This document shows, one piece after another, positions 24,290-34,605 of a stretch of 64,000 nucleotides of DNA (positions are counted from its first letter, which is position 1; each line of letters begins with the position of its first letter). The notes under the pieces were generated by a model that saw only the letters and a program-made list of their open reading frames with translations, was not told where the DNA came from and searched no databases. Origin of the DNA: Delphinapterus leucas (lineage: Eukaryota; Chordata; Mammalia; Artiodactyla; Monodontidae). The translations under genes were made by a program, and so were the position numbers. Location: the NCBI RefSeq assembly GCF_002288925.2, contig NW_022097999.1, positions 13,800,654 to 13,864,653 of the forward strand, written 5' to 3'.

Positions 24290-24960
24290 CAGAGTCATAG
24301 AAACATGAAACAGCATGGAGCATGTCAAGAATTCCCTTGTTGACAAGTATGGTCAGGTTGTAAAGTCCAAGATACAGCAGGAGATGAGCCCCGAGAGTTA
24401 GAGTGGTACCAGATCTTGGGGAGTCTTGTGTGCCTTGCAAAGGAGGAGAACTGTACCCTGCAGGTGAGAGGGAGTCACTGAAGAGTTTTAAGCTATGGAA
24501 TAACATCAGATTTTTACACAATATCTCATAAGATAGACTGTAATAAGGTACCCCTAAAGTACAGGACAGCATTGTATGAAGGGAGAGAGTACTTGGGGAG
24601 ATGTGAGAAGGCTTCATGGGTTTCAGCTAGGTGTGAAGACCCCATAGGACTTCAACGAATTGACGTGGAGGATGGAAGTAGGGAAGGAGATTCTAGACAA
24701 AGGAGTAGCTTAAGCAAAAGCCCAGACACAGAAGATTTACAGGGTTTGTTCAGAGACCCTGCATACATCTGTGGTTAGAGCAACGGAGTATTTGTACTTT
24801 GAGCTATAAGATCAGAAAGACATGGACTGTGGAGGGCCTGGAGTGCCTGGCTGAGAAATTTTGGCCTTGTTTTTGTCTAGGGACAGCCATTATTCAACAT
24901 GTGTTTTAGGCAGCGAATTCTGACAGCGGTTGTTAGGCAGGTGGCAAGTATATGGATGCA
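24290..24960 (-). mobile_element. L2-type LINE fragments, antisense
   Basis: GTCTTGTGTGCCTTGC...GTCACTGAAGAGTTTTAAGC is followed by a second, partly repeated run (GAAGGCTTCATGGGTTTCAG, GGAGGGCCTGGAGTGCCTGG). It looks like two adjacent or rearranged L2 pieces. Confidence 0.5.
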
Positions 24961-25289
24961 GGAAAACCAGTTAGAAAACAGTGGGCAAAATACATATGAG
25001 GACATATGAGGACTGAATGTTAAGTATTAGACATAAGAGGCCTTGGTGTTTTATAAGAGTGGGGCCTGTTTGTGAATGTTCCTGGGGAGATGAGCTGTGT
25101 GAGAGCTCAGCTGCCTCACTTCCTACTTCTCCAAATAAAATGTTGCCGGAGTCCTTTTTTACTCTTACTGGAACTGATTTTGAGCTAAGTTTATAAAGTA
25201 GCAAGTGACTCCCAGAACAGCTGTGATTGGAACTGGGATCTCCTGTTAGTGCCCACTGGTTCCCAGAGCCTGACAACTATTGTCTAGGG

Positions 25290-25440
25290 AATAGCCCCGC
25301 GTTCCAGTTTCGGCTGAGCCTGTGATATGCCATTTGACCTTTGGCAAGTCCCTCTCCTACCCTAGGCCTCAATGTCTGACCTTGTAAAATTAGATTAGAT
25401 AATCTCTGAAGTTTATTTTAGCCCTAAAGCTCTTGGATCT
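25290..25440 (+). mobile_element. MIR SINE fragment
   Basis: TGACCTTTGGCAAGTCCCTC, CTAGGCCTCAATGTCTGACC and AGATAATCTCTGAAG are MIR-like. Confidence 0.7.
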
Positions 25441-25915
25441 TTGTTGGAGCTAACTACCTATCTTAGAAGGATTTCCCTTGTACTCAGCAGAGGTAGAATA
25501 ATGAAAAGTTTCAGAAAAGTGGAGAGACTTCCTGAGGATTAGGAATAGGATATCTGGTACCTGTGGAGCCCCAACAGATTTATAAAATATATGCCTACCT
25601 GAATTCCAGCTCTTTCCTGAGGGTTTTGAGCCTATTGCTTAGAAATATATAATATTGCTTGGCAGCTTTAAAATTAGTATTCTTTCTGGGCAACTAAAAT
25701 ACATATGAATATTTATTATGAGGAATGCTAGGAGAAGAGAAAGAAAATGGAATATATCTGGATTTAAAGAATTAAACAGCTGTGAAGGAAGAGGGGGAAA
25801 GGAGGATAACTATCACTTAGAGATATGTATTTATTTTTTAACATAAAATGCACAATAGGAATATGGATTTGCATAATACATGAAGATGAAATTAAAGGTA
25901 GAACAAGAAAGGAGA

Positions 25916-26275
25916 GGACTTCTCTGGTGGCGCAGTGGTTAAGAATCCGCCTGCCAGTGCAGGGGAAATGGGTTCAAGCCCTGGTCCGGGAAGATCCCAC
26001 ATGCCACGGAGCAACTAAGCCCGTGCACCACAACTACTGAGCCTGCGCTCTAGAGCCCGTGAGCCACAACTACTGAGCCCGCGTACCACAGCTACTGAAG
26101 CCCGCGTGCCTAGAGCCCGTGCTCCACAACAAGAGAAGCCACGGCAATGAGCAGCCCGCGCACCGCAACAAAGAGTAGCCCCCGCTCGCCGCAGCTAGAG
26201 AAAGCCCGCACACAGCAACGAAGACCCAATGCAGCCAAACAAACAAATTAAAAAAAAAAAAAAAAAGGAAAGAAA
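25916..26275 (+). mobile_element. CHR SINE, long form
   Basis: The head is GGACTTCTCTGGTGGCGCAG, with box B GGGTTCAAGCCC, a ladder of CCACAACTACTGAGCCC modules and a poly(A) tail at 26250-26266. Perfect AAGAAAGGAGA at 25905-25915 and 26276-26286 flanks it. Confidence 0.94.
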
Positions 26276-27496
26276 AAGAAAGGAGAAGAATTTGTAAGTG
26301 GTAGTTATCTGTTATATTACTATTCCTTGGAGAAAAATTAAGGCTCTGAAGTTCCAAGAGACCTATGCTATTAGGTATCCCCTATGAATGATATCAGCTG
26401 GTCCTGTGCCTTCCTCCCAGAAATCTAGCCCTGACATGCGTGCACAGTCCTTCGAAGTAGAGTCTAGAGCCTTACTAATAGCACCCGAGTAAAGAAAGGA
26501 CTTGGCCAAGATCACTGTGCCATCCAAGGACAGGAACACCAGCTACGCCTTCTATTGTCTGGAGATTGAGTAGAAACTGAAGAGCACAGGGAAACAAGTA
26601 TTTTTTTAATGGTCTAATTTTCAGCACAGTCAACTGTGTATTGTCAAGAAGATAATGGCCTTTTGAGCTTTGTGCTGCCAGAGCTTTATTTACAAAGGCC
26701 CAAGTCAGAGCCATTTGTCACTGAGTAGTAATGGCAGCCTGACTCTCTGGTTAGGACTCAGACAGCAGTCTGTAGGTGTATTTTACATTCCTTTAAGTTA
26801 CAGCTTTTCTCTGAGGCAATTAATCCCAGGCATTTAGCAAGAGTAGCTGCTGTGTTTCTCCCTTGTTCCATAGATGCATTTTCTTGTATTTGGCAGTTGT
26901 CTTGGATGCTTGTTTGAAGGGTGATTTTTTCCTTACAAAATCTTTTATGAGAAAGTCTTATTTTTTTCCCCCCTCTCCTTCCCAAATAGCCTTCTGAGAG
27001 TTAATCAGAGATGCACAGAGTTCAACAACTGGGAAGGCCATTAATAACTCAGCCAGCTTCTATCCTGCTGGCTTAAAGGCAGCTTCTGGCTGATGAAATT
27101 GATGAGGATTTCTCTGGTGTTTCCCTGAAAAGTATTCTGGTGAGAAAGAGTCCTCCAGTGATAGAGGAGTGGTACCAGCGTGCTTGCATACTCTGGTCTT
27201 CACTGTTTTTGTTTTTTTTTTAAGTACTACCCTTGAAAAGGGCATGGGCTATGTTATGTTAGGCCCAGTATTTATCACCCTCCATTATTCCTAAGGTAAA
27301 CTATCTTTCTGGGTCTGCCTTTCTCCCACTGTTCATCTGGCAAACATCTTCTAATCTTTAGTCTCTGCCTAAATTTGCCTTCTTCATCTCGTGGAGGCTT
27401 GCTCCATGTTGGTCTTGTATCAGCACTGAAGTGAGTGTCAGAGTCTGTGTAGTTTTCTAAATTGAACATTATTTTAAGTACTTTTAATTTCTTTGC

Positions 27497-27536
27497 CCTT
27501 TTCTTGAAACTTTTTTTTTTTCCTTTTCTTGAAACT
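27497..27536 (-). mobile_element. Tail-only retroposon insertion (poly T between target duplications)
   Basis: CCTTTTCTTGAAACT occurs perfectly at 27497-27511 and 27522-27536, with only ten T bases between. It looks like reverse transcription that stopped within the poly(A) tail. A chance local duplication is the alternative. Confidence 0.6.
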
Positions 27537-28167
27537 CTTAACCACTCTTCCTCTCCCCGCCCTTGCAGATATCCTTTGCATTGAAGTTTGTTTCCCCATC
27601 TCAGCTCCTTATTTTGAATTTTCCCTTCTTTCTAGACTATAGAAGCTAGAGTCATTAGTTGCTCTTTTCACCTCTAATTTATTTAAGGCCATGCTTTTAG
27701 TCAGGGATTTTTGTGTGCCAGCATTAAAACATGGGGCTTTTGCCCTCTACTTGCTTAACTTGTCCTGTGGTTGGACATTCTGGCCTTTGCCACCTTACCC
27801 ATTCATGTTTTAAGTTTTTCCTGGTCAGGAAATGTTTGAGCTGTTCTAGGCTATTTTCTCCTAGATGCCTGTGTTTTTTTTCTCCCATAGGCAGCATCTC
27901 ATTTGCGTGTTCACCACATTTCACTAATTGTTCTGTGTACAATTCTGTCATTTCTCCTTCTTTGCTAGTGTGCTCAACACTTTCAATTTGAAGTCTTCTC
28001 TACATTTTATTGAGATGCTGTTTAACTCCTACTTCCCCATCATTAGTCAAGACGTTAAACTGAGGACCAAGAGATACATCTCCACTCACTTAATATTATT
28101 GCCTCTTTTGCGGTGCCTAATGTAACCATCATTCTGAGACTGCTTGTATCTGAGCCAGCTGATTTTC

Positions 28168-28187
28168 ATATATATATATATATATAT
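28168..28187. repeat. TA microsatellite
   Basis: About ten uninterrupted TA units. Confidence 0.9.
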
Positions 28188-28695
28188 CTCTTCCGGTAAT
28201 CTCTAAATAACATAAAGCCATTATCTCTGACCATGTTTTGCCCTTCCTCCTCCCTTTTTTTTTTTTTTTTTTTAGACGGAAGGAGAAATTGAATCAGAAA
28301 GAAGTTAATTGTTTTTAGGTTTTAATAACAATTAAAAGAGGCTTGTGAAATATGTCATAGGAGCCAAATTTTCTCCCAGCCCTGGCATTTGTCCATTTTT
28401 CTAAGTTATCTTCATATGTCCTTTCACCCAGCTCTGTGTCATGTTTGATTCTGGCAACTGCTGATCAGTACTGTCTCCTGTACATCCCTCTCCTTCCCTG
28501 CTCTTCAACTCTGCTAATGCCAGATAGAGCACTGTTTATTGTCCAGAGAGAGAGGGCTCTTTGGTCCTTGTTCAGAAGTAAATTGTCAGCTCCACAGCGT
28601 GATTCTGGGAAGGCCAGCTCTTTCTTAGCTGTAGAATAAAGTAATTGGATTTGTCCCATGATGCTTCTTTCTATAACTTAATTTTCAACCTTTTT

Positions 28696-28735
28696 GAGGC
28701 TTAGGACCCTTCCCCCCCCCCTTAGGACCCTTCTT
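28696..28735. repeat. Short duplication around a C run
   Basis: CTTAGGACCCTTC occurs twice, separated by nine to ten C bases, in AT-rich intron sequence. Confidence 0.75.
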
Positions 28736-29559
28736 AACTTTAATATGTGTTCTAACTTCTCTCATGATAATTAGTTGCACTTTTAGTGCCCATCTGTAAG
28801 TAAAATATACTGTTATGAAAAGCTGTCATGAGTTCACTTGTACTTTTAACCGAGTTGGTACTTTGATCACAACTTGAATCTACATATACTTGAAAAATAA
28901 TAATATACTTAATTTGGGAGCTGTCTTATTTGTTTGATATTCAGCTACTCCTTATAATAATTTGTGGGCTCCCCAGAGCTGCAGTCTGCTGGTCAGGAAC
29001 TTCTGATCTCGTTGTTCTTTATAATCCCCTTTTCACTTTCCATATGGTCTTATCTCTCTTTCCTTGCCTCTCCCTTCATCTGTAGAGTTTCAAGTCACAG
29101 GAATATGATATGTTAAAGAAAACAGTAATATGCTTTCTCTTCTGGGAAAATAAAAACCAAGTACTGACTTTTAATGGATCAGCTTCCAATATCCCTGATA
29201 TTGATTTGTCTCTAAATGCTCAGCATCCAGTTCCACCAAGATATAAAAACCTTCCTAGGCTTTCATTTCTGGTTTGTAAGGGTCCCAGTAGTACACTTGA
29301 AAGCCAAAGTGTTGTCTTAACTTTGGTTACAGTGCCAGTTTGAAGATTATCTCATTAAGTTGAAGATAATCCAAAGGAAGAATTCAGAACATACCCCAAA
29401 TCAAGCTCTCAAGAGGTTCATTTATTTTGTGGAGTTGGTTAAACAGCTAATTAACTGCTCTATCCAGCCAGAGTGCCCTTTGGCTTATTGTTCCTTTGAT
29501 GCATTGGAAACTAAGCCACGTGAAGTTTCTGTTGTCTTCTCTTGTAGGAAGCAGTGAAG

Positions 29560-29795
29560 TGTAGTGGAAAGAGCAAGGGCTTCAGAGTCAGATGGATCTT
29601 CCTTGAATCTTGTCTCAACCACTTACTAGTTGTGTGACCTTGGGCATTTGCCTCTCTGGTCCTTAGTTTCCTTATCTGTGAAACAGATCTAATGAGACTT
29701 AATGGGAAACTCAAAAGATTAAATGGGGTAACATATTAATAACCTTTGTATTAGGACTTAGTAGATATTTAGTAAATGGTGTTTATTACCATTAC
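29560..29795 (+). mobile_element. MIR SINE, near full length
   Basis: GGGCTTCAGAGTCAGATGGA, TTGTGTGACCTTGGGCA and CCTTAGTTTCCTTATCTGTG follow the MIR consensus order. Confidence 0.88.
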
Positions 29796-30421
29796 TTTAA
29801 CAGACCATAAAGAAAACATTAGACTTTTTTCTTTTTAATCAAATGACCAAGCTTAGGATTGCCTTGTCTAATAATCTTCATCATTGTTAATTTTTCAGTC
29901 TCTAAAAGAAAGGACTGCCTAGTCTTTTTCTTGTGTTGTTTTTCTTTCACATATCTATGATTTTTCCACACCAAGGACCTAAACAGATTTAAAGATAACC
30001 ATTTGTTGAATGAACTTGATGGGAGAATTCTTCTTCCTTCAAGATCCCCCGAAGCCAAAGTTTCTCTGTCTTTCAGTCTAGAAAGAGATATGTTTATATA
30101 CATATCCATTCTAAATCCCTTTAGAAGATCTAAACTTGGCTTCAATTTCAGATGCTGCAGAGTTCAGAGACCACATTATTTCAAGAAAAATCTTCCTTCT
30201 TACTGAACTGTTTAGTAAATGCTCATAAATATTTTAATTGAGGTACTCCAGAAACGTAGTATATTAATGTGCCACCCAAATTAGTAAGCAACCAGATGAC
30301 TAACTTCTCTGGGACCTTCACCTAAGTGTAGGAATTTAGTTTGCGGGATGTCTGTCTTTTGGGCTGGTGTCTGTTTCTGCTTTAGTGACTCTCTTAGGTG
30401 TAGTCTTTTTGTTTTCTCCAG

Positions 30422-30502
30422 GGACAATGGTGACAGATCCAGGCACCGAGCTCCACGAAATGCCCGGATGTCTGCACCTTCACTTGGACGCTTTGTCCCA
30501 AG
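30422..30502 (+). CDS. AMBRA1: AMBRA1 internal coding exon (third in window)
   Basis: This 81 bp exon has acceptor TTTCTCCAG ending at 30421 and donor GTAAGA at 30503. The first G completes a Glu codon. Then 26 codons encode [16 protein letters not shown] and [10 protein letters not shown], and AG begins an Arg codon completed at 31133. The peptide is very basic (seven Arg) and leads directly into the conserved [13 protein letters not shown] segment of the next exon, matching AMBRA1 order. Phase is again 2/2. The intron to the next exon is only 630 bp, far shorter than the others in the window. That intron holds a perfect hairpin and an L1 insertion at its 3' end. Confidence 0.95.
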
Positions 30503-30591
30503 GTAAGAACTGGATAGTCAACTTTTATGAGAGACTTTTCTGAGGGAGGCTTTATGAGAGGCTGGGATTTTTAAACCTACTTTCTGGTAGG

Positions 30592-30639
30592 TTTGTCCTG
30601 GACAGACCTATTTGGACAAAATTATTTGTCCTGGACAGA
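30592..30639. repeat. 15 bp direct repeat beside the hairpin
   Basis: TTTGTCCTGGACAGA occurs at 30592-30606 and again at 30625-30639, immediately before and slightly overlapping the hairpin's left arm. The unit itself contains the small palindrome GTCC/GGAC. Confidence 0.85.
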
Positions 30640-30687
30640 TAATTCCAGATATGGACAATCTGGTGGATTGTCCATATCTGGAATTAT
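30639..30687. repeat. Perfect inverted repeat: 22 bp arms, 5 bp loop
   Basis: The left arm is 30639-30660, containing AATTCCAGATATGGACAATC. The loop is TGGTG (30661-30665) and the right arm 30666-30687 is the exact complement. It lies 137 bases into the 630 bp AMBRA1 intron, so the pre-mRNA could form a short-hairpin-like stem. No known transposon matches. It may have arisen by template switching. Processing to a small RNA is unproven. Confidence 0.9.
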
Positions 30688-30990
30688 TTCCTAGTGAGCC
30701 TACAGTCCAGCCCTGCCACCTAAAGACTTGACAGGAAATGATTAACCACAATGAAAAGACATAGAAAAATGGCATTGGGAGCATCCTGTTCAAGAATAGA
30801 AGCCCCGGGAAACTTCAGAAGAAAGATTGGAAGAAGATGCAAACGTGTGAGAGGAATTGTACTCTGCTCTAGGTTTCTTTGGATTCCTAGGCTTAGTGGA
30901 TCCCTTATCTTTGATTGTTGAGGGTTGGTAGATAGTATATCTCCTTTGTTTTAAGGCAGTCTGTAGTAGGCTTTTAACGCGTGATTCCTT

Positions 30991-31003
30991 CATATAGGCG
31001 TTT
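30991..31003 (+). other. Fossil splice acceptor in left target-site duplication of the exon-edge L1
   Basis: CATATAGGCGTTT here matches CTTATAGGCGTTT at 31126-31138 with one mismatch. The AG at 30996-30997 is preceded by GATTCCTTC and by TTTTAAC, a plausible branch site. This looks like the ancestral acceptor, now separated from its exon by the L1. Splicing to it would add 135 in-frame bases that reach TAG at 31029-31031. Confidence 0.75.
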
Positions 31004-31127
31004 TTTTAAATTAATTTTTATTGGCGTGTAGTTGCTTTACAATGTTGTATTAGTTTCTGCTGTACAGCAAAATGAATCAGCTATGCATATACATATATCC
31101 CCTCTTTTTTGGATTTCCTTCCCATCT
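31004..31127 (-). mobile_element. L1 3' end, antisense, 5'-truncated, abutting the AMBRA1 acceptor
   Basis: The text after the T-run (GGCGTGTAGTTGCTTTACAA, then TTCTGCTGTACAGCAAAATG) matches the L1 3' untranslated ends also seen at 5984, 33511 and 54961. It ends at about CTTCCCAT. TATAGGCGTTT flanks it at 30993-31003 and 31128-31138. The last L1 bases, a C/T-rich block at 31100-31124, now serve as the polypyrimidine tract for the exon at 31133. Confidence 0.88.
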
Positions 31128-31132
31128 TATAG

Positions 31133-31233
31133 GCGTTTCTTGCTGCCTGAGTACTTGCCTTATGCTGGGATTTTTCATGAACGTGGACAGCCTGGCTTGG
31201 CTACTCACTCTTCTGTTAACAGGGTCCTGGCAG
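31133..31233 (+). CDS. AMBRA1: AMBRA1 internal coding exon (fourth in window); acceptor duplicated by an L1 insertion
   Basis: The first G completes an Arg codon. Then 33 codons encode [20 protein letters not shown] and [13 protein letters not shown], with a final G in phase 1 before donor GTAAGG. This is the most conserved AMBRA1 segment here. From published structures of the DDB1-bound ligase form, AMBRA1 has a WD40 propeller split between its N-terminus and a C-terminal part, and this exon lies at about the start of that C-terminal part; the placement is from memory. At 101 bp it is not symmetric, so skipping it would shift the frame. The acceptor CTTATAG at 31126-31132 lies in the right-hand target-site duplication of an antisense L1 fragment. 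A second copy of the acceptor lies 135 bp upstream. Confidence 0.95.
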
Positions 31234-31447
31234 GTAAGGAGATGTTTCTTTGGATTTTGAAAATTTAAAGGGGGAGGGAGCCGTGTAAAGCTTTCCCCTC
31301 CTTTACCTATGTTGATGTGATGGCATCTTGGCATCTGGCTGAAAACTCTTTTTTAAGGTCTTGTACTTGGTTCCTTACTTCAGGGCAGGAAACTACAGAT
31401 TGAGGAAAGCTGCTTCTTTTGCCCATTCCCACTTCCTTCAGACATCT

Positions 31448-31764
31448 CTTTTTTAATTAATTATTTATCTGTTTTTGGCTGCGTTGGGTCTTCGTTGCTG
31501 CACACGGGCTTTTCTCCAGTTGCAGCGAGCGGGAGCTACTCTTTGTTGCAGTGTGTGGGCTTCTCATTGCGGTGGCTTCTCTTTGTTGTGGAGCACGGGC
31601 TCTGGGCACGCGGGCTTCAGTAGTTGTGGCATGTGGGCTCAGTAGTTGTGGTGTGTGGGCTTAGTTGCTGCACAGCATGTGGGATCTTCCCAGGCCAGGG
31701 GTCGAACCCATGTCCCCTGCATTGGCAGGCAGATTCTTATCTACTTCGCCACCAGGGAGGTCCC
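31448..31764 (-). mobile_element. CHR SINE, long form
   Basis: Tail left, head GCCACCAGGGAGGTCCC. Perfect CAGACATCT at 31439-31447 and 31765-31773 flanks it. It begins 215 bases after the fourth AMBRA1 exon. Confidence 0.92.
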
Positions 31765-32313
31765 CAGACATCTTTTTAAAAATTTATTTAAACCATTTGT
31801 TTCTTAATCCAGCAAATAGACTTTTTAAATTGAATGATAAAGATGCCTTGCTCATGTTTTATTGTTGAGGTACGCATGAGCCAGATCCTGTGATTTAATT
31901 AGGACTGAAAGCACACCTCTCCAACCCATTGCTGCTGCCAGCACATGGAGTTTCCAGGCCCTGTGGAATAATCTTCAGAGGAAGAAGGAGGAGAGGGACC
32001 CATGGAGCTGGCTTAGAAATTTCCACAGAATAGAAAATGGACTGGACAAACCCAGCCGAGGCAGTTTTATGGTGGCTGAATAACTTAGTGACCAACGTTT
32101 TGGGGCTAATATGCGTGATGTGACTGGGCTGAGACCCAGTGTGTGCTGCTGCTTCTGGGCAGTCTAGAGAAGGAAACAAAGCAGAATCTATTTTTTTTCT
32201 AACAAAGGTTTTTCTCTTTTCCTCCTTCCCCCCCACCTCCACTGCCAACTTGTAAATTTATGTATGTGAAGGCATTAAAAACTATAAAAATCAAGCCACA
32301 TTTTGGTGTATTT

Positions 32314-32596
32314 TTTAAAAAATAAATTAAATGTTTGGCTGCGCTGGGTCTTCATTGCTGTGCGCAGGCTTTCTCTAGTTGCAGCGAGCAGGGGTTACTC
32401 TTCATTGCGGTGCACGGGCTTCAGTAGTTGTGGCACGTGGGCTCAGTAGTTGTGGCTCGTGGGCTCTAGAGCGCAGGCTCAGTAGTTGTGGCGCATGGGC
32501 TTAGTTGCTCCACAGCATGTGGGATCTTCAGGGATTGAACCTGTGTCCCCTGCGTTGGCAGGCAGATTCTTAACCATTGTGCCACCAGGGAAGTCT
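32314..32596 (-). mobile_element. CHR SINE, long form
   Basis: Tail left, head GCCACCAGGGAAGTCT. Flanks TTGGTGTATTTTT and TTGGTGTATCTTT (32598 onward) are the duplication. A dozen bases are missing in the tRNA-like region (GGATCTTCAGGGATTG). Confidence 0.9.
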
Positions 32597-33510
32597 CTTG
32601 GTGTATCTTTAATAAGCATCTTTATTTTAAAAATTCAAATGACATTACGTTTTGGAAAATCTGGGCCACGTGGTGGTTAAAGGTAGAGAGGGATCCGTGT
32701 GAGGCAGTAGCACTGTCAGGCTGGGGGAGTATGATTTCTGACCAAGCTGTTGTGGCAGCTGGTAAGCCATGGGACCTGGCTTCCTTTAAGTAGCAGTATC
32801 CTTGACCCAGTGTCAAGGCCTAGAAACCCCAGAAACCTCAATGGTTTCTCTCTACTGGACACCAGGGCTTCATAGGCCCAGGCTTGGTGGGGGAGTAGAC
32901 TGCACCATGGTGTCCTGACAACCTTGACTGAGGAGGGCCCTAGTCAGTAAACAGACCCCATGGCTCTCCTTGCTTGGCGCTTCTGTGTGGCTTGGCTAAT
33001 GGCACGTGGAAGCTCCTCACTGGCAGATAATCACTTGCTGCCAGACCGTACTACAGAGTTCTTCTGCATCCTTCTTTGTTCCAGACGTCTGCCTCTACCA
33101 CCCAACACAGCAGCTCCCTGCTCCTCTACTGCTGGGAAGTCTCTATTTCCTTTGCATTTAGTTTTTTTGGAACAGCTGTATGTTGTTTTTCTCTCCTTTG
33201 ATCTAATAACTCTTTACCTCCATTTCTTCTTCCCTGCTTTATGCCCAGAGGTCTGACCCCAAATAGCCCAGTTTCACTTATGGATACCTTTGAATATAGG
33301 GGTTATGTTCCAGCAGGCAGTTTACAAACATGAAATCTACTGAGAAAAGTTCTCTAACAAAAGATGTAGAGTGCCTTGAGAGGAAGGAAATCTAGGCTCT
33401 CAAGAAGCTCATTCTTGAATTAGATTAGCGGATGGTTTCCATTCACATTTAAACTCATTTCTCCCATTTTCTCAAGATGCATGTTGCAGAGTATCCACTG
33501 GCCTTTTCTT

Positions 33511-33719
33511 CTTTTTTCTTCTTTTTTTTATTGAAGTATACTTGATTTACAATGTTGTGTTAATTTCTGCTGTACAGCAAAGTGACTCAGTTATACACAT
33601 ATTTTCTTTTTATATTATTTTTCATTATGGTTTATCCCAGGATATTGAATATAGTTCCCTGTGCTATACAGTAGGACCTTGTTGTTTATCCATTCTGTAT
33701 AGAATAGTTTGCATCTACC
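33511..33719 (-). mobile_element. L1 3' end, antisense
   Basis: ATTGAAGTATACTTGATTTA, CTGTACAGCAAAGTGACTCA and ATATAGTTCCCTGTGCTATA are L1 3' untranslated sequence. Flanks CCACTGGCCTTTTCTT (33495-33510) and CCACTGGTCTTTTCTT (33720-33735) differ at one base. Confidence 0.93.
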
Positions 33720-33859
33720 CCACTGGTCTTTTCTTAAATGCCCTCATCATTTGTAGACATTTGGATGTCCCTCCAGATTCTGTTGACAGTTTTGTGTTAC
33801 TTTTATTCTTCTCTTGAGAAAATTCCAATGATAATAATAACAGCAACAAAAAAAAGCTT

Positions 33860-34080
33860 AACATTCATTGAGCATTGGCTGTATGCTAGGGAGTGTTTTA
33901 AGTGCTCTTCCTAGTCATATTTCATTTCATTCTCACAGTAATCCTATGAGATGGGTGCTATTATCTAACAGTGGTGGGAACTGAAGCCCAGAAGGCTAAC
34001 TTGCCCAGAGTGATGCAGCTAGAAGTAGAGGAGCCAGAAGTGAACCAGGCAGTGGGACTTCTGTTTCCTAGTCTGCCTGC
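33860..34080 (-). mobile_element. MIR SINE, antisense
   Basis: ATTGAGCATTGGCTGTATGC, CTTGCCCAGAGTGATGCAGC and GAAGTGAACCAGGCAGT follow antisense MIR order. Confidence 0.8.
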
Positions 34081-34494
34081 CTCCCCACAGCTATTTTTAA
34101 GGACAGAGCATCAAAATAGCATTCTTCTTCTAGGTCCTTAATCTAGAAAAGGGAAAGAGGTCCCAGGGAACTTGGCTGATCTTCAGGGGTTTTCTTATTT
34201 GTTCTAATTCCTCTATTTTAAGTGGTTTCTAGACATAGCTTTTTGTGACCCAGTAGTGCTTGCTAAGGAAAATCTTATTATATAATAGGCCTTTCCCCGA
34301 GCCTTCATGCCCTCCTGGACACAGATGTTTTGCTTTTTATTAAACTTATTTTGTGATCATGTAATAGATAGAGCTGCTGTAATAATGGCTTTTGAAGTGA
34401 AGACAAATTAGTGTTTTAGCAGTAAGCACTCCCAATTTTCCTGGAAAGGCACTTTCTCTTATATGATTGGAATGAGGTTGTGATGGTCTCAGAA

Positions 34495-34605
34495 CAATTA
34501 GATTCAGTAGACGTTTGTTCCGCAACTGTGTGCCAGGCACTGTTGTAGGCTACCAGAGTGAATAAGACAGACAAGATCCCTGCTCTTCTGTAGCTCAGAG
34601 TTTAG
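34495..34605 (-). mobile_element. L2 3' end, antisense
   Basis: TGTGTGCCAGGCACTGTTGT and GTGAATAAGACAGACAAGAT are the typical antisense L2 end. Confidence 0.7.

Larger units (their letters stand above)
19135..30421 (+). other. AMBRA1 intron, 11,287 bp
   Basis: This intron is bounded by donor GTAAGT and acceptor TTTCTCCAG. It carries two CHR SINEs, MIR and L2 fragments, a TA microsatellite and a tiny poly(T) insertion. Long stretches (19135-21840, 21995-22760, 23080-24290, 26290-27490, 27540-29555, 29800-30421) show no gene and no repeat I can name. Confidence 0.9.
30503..31132 (+). other. AMBRA1 short intron, 630 bp
   Basis: Donor is GTAAGA; the used acceptor is CTTATAG. The 5' part holds a 15 bp direct repeat and a perfect 22 bp hairpin. 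The last 130 bases are an L1 insertion with its target-site duplication. Positions 30690-30990 show nothing recognisable. Confidence 0.9.
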
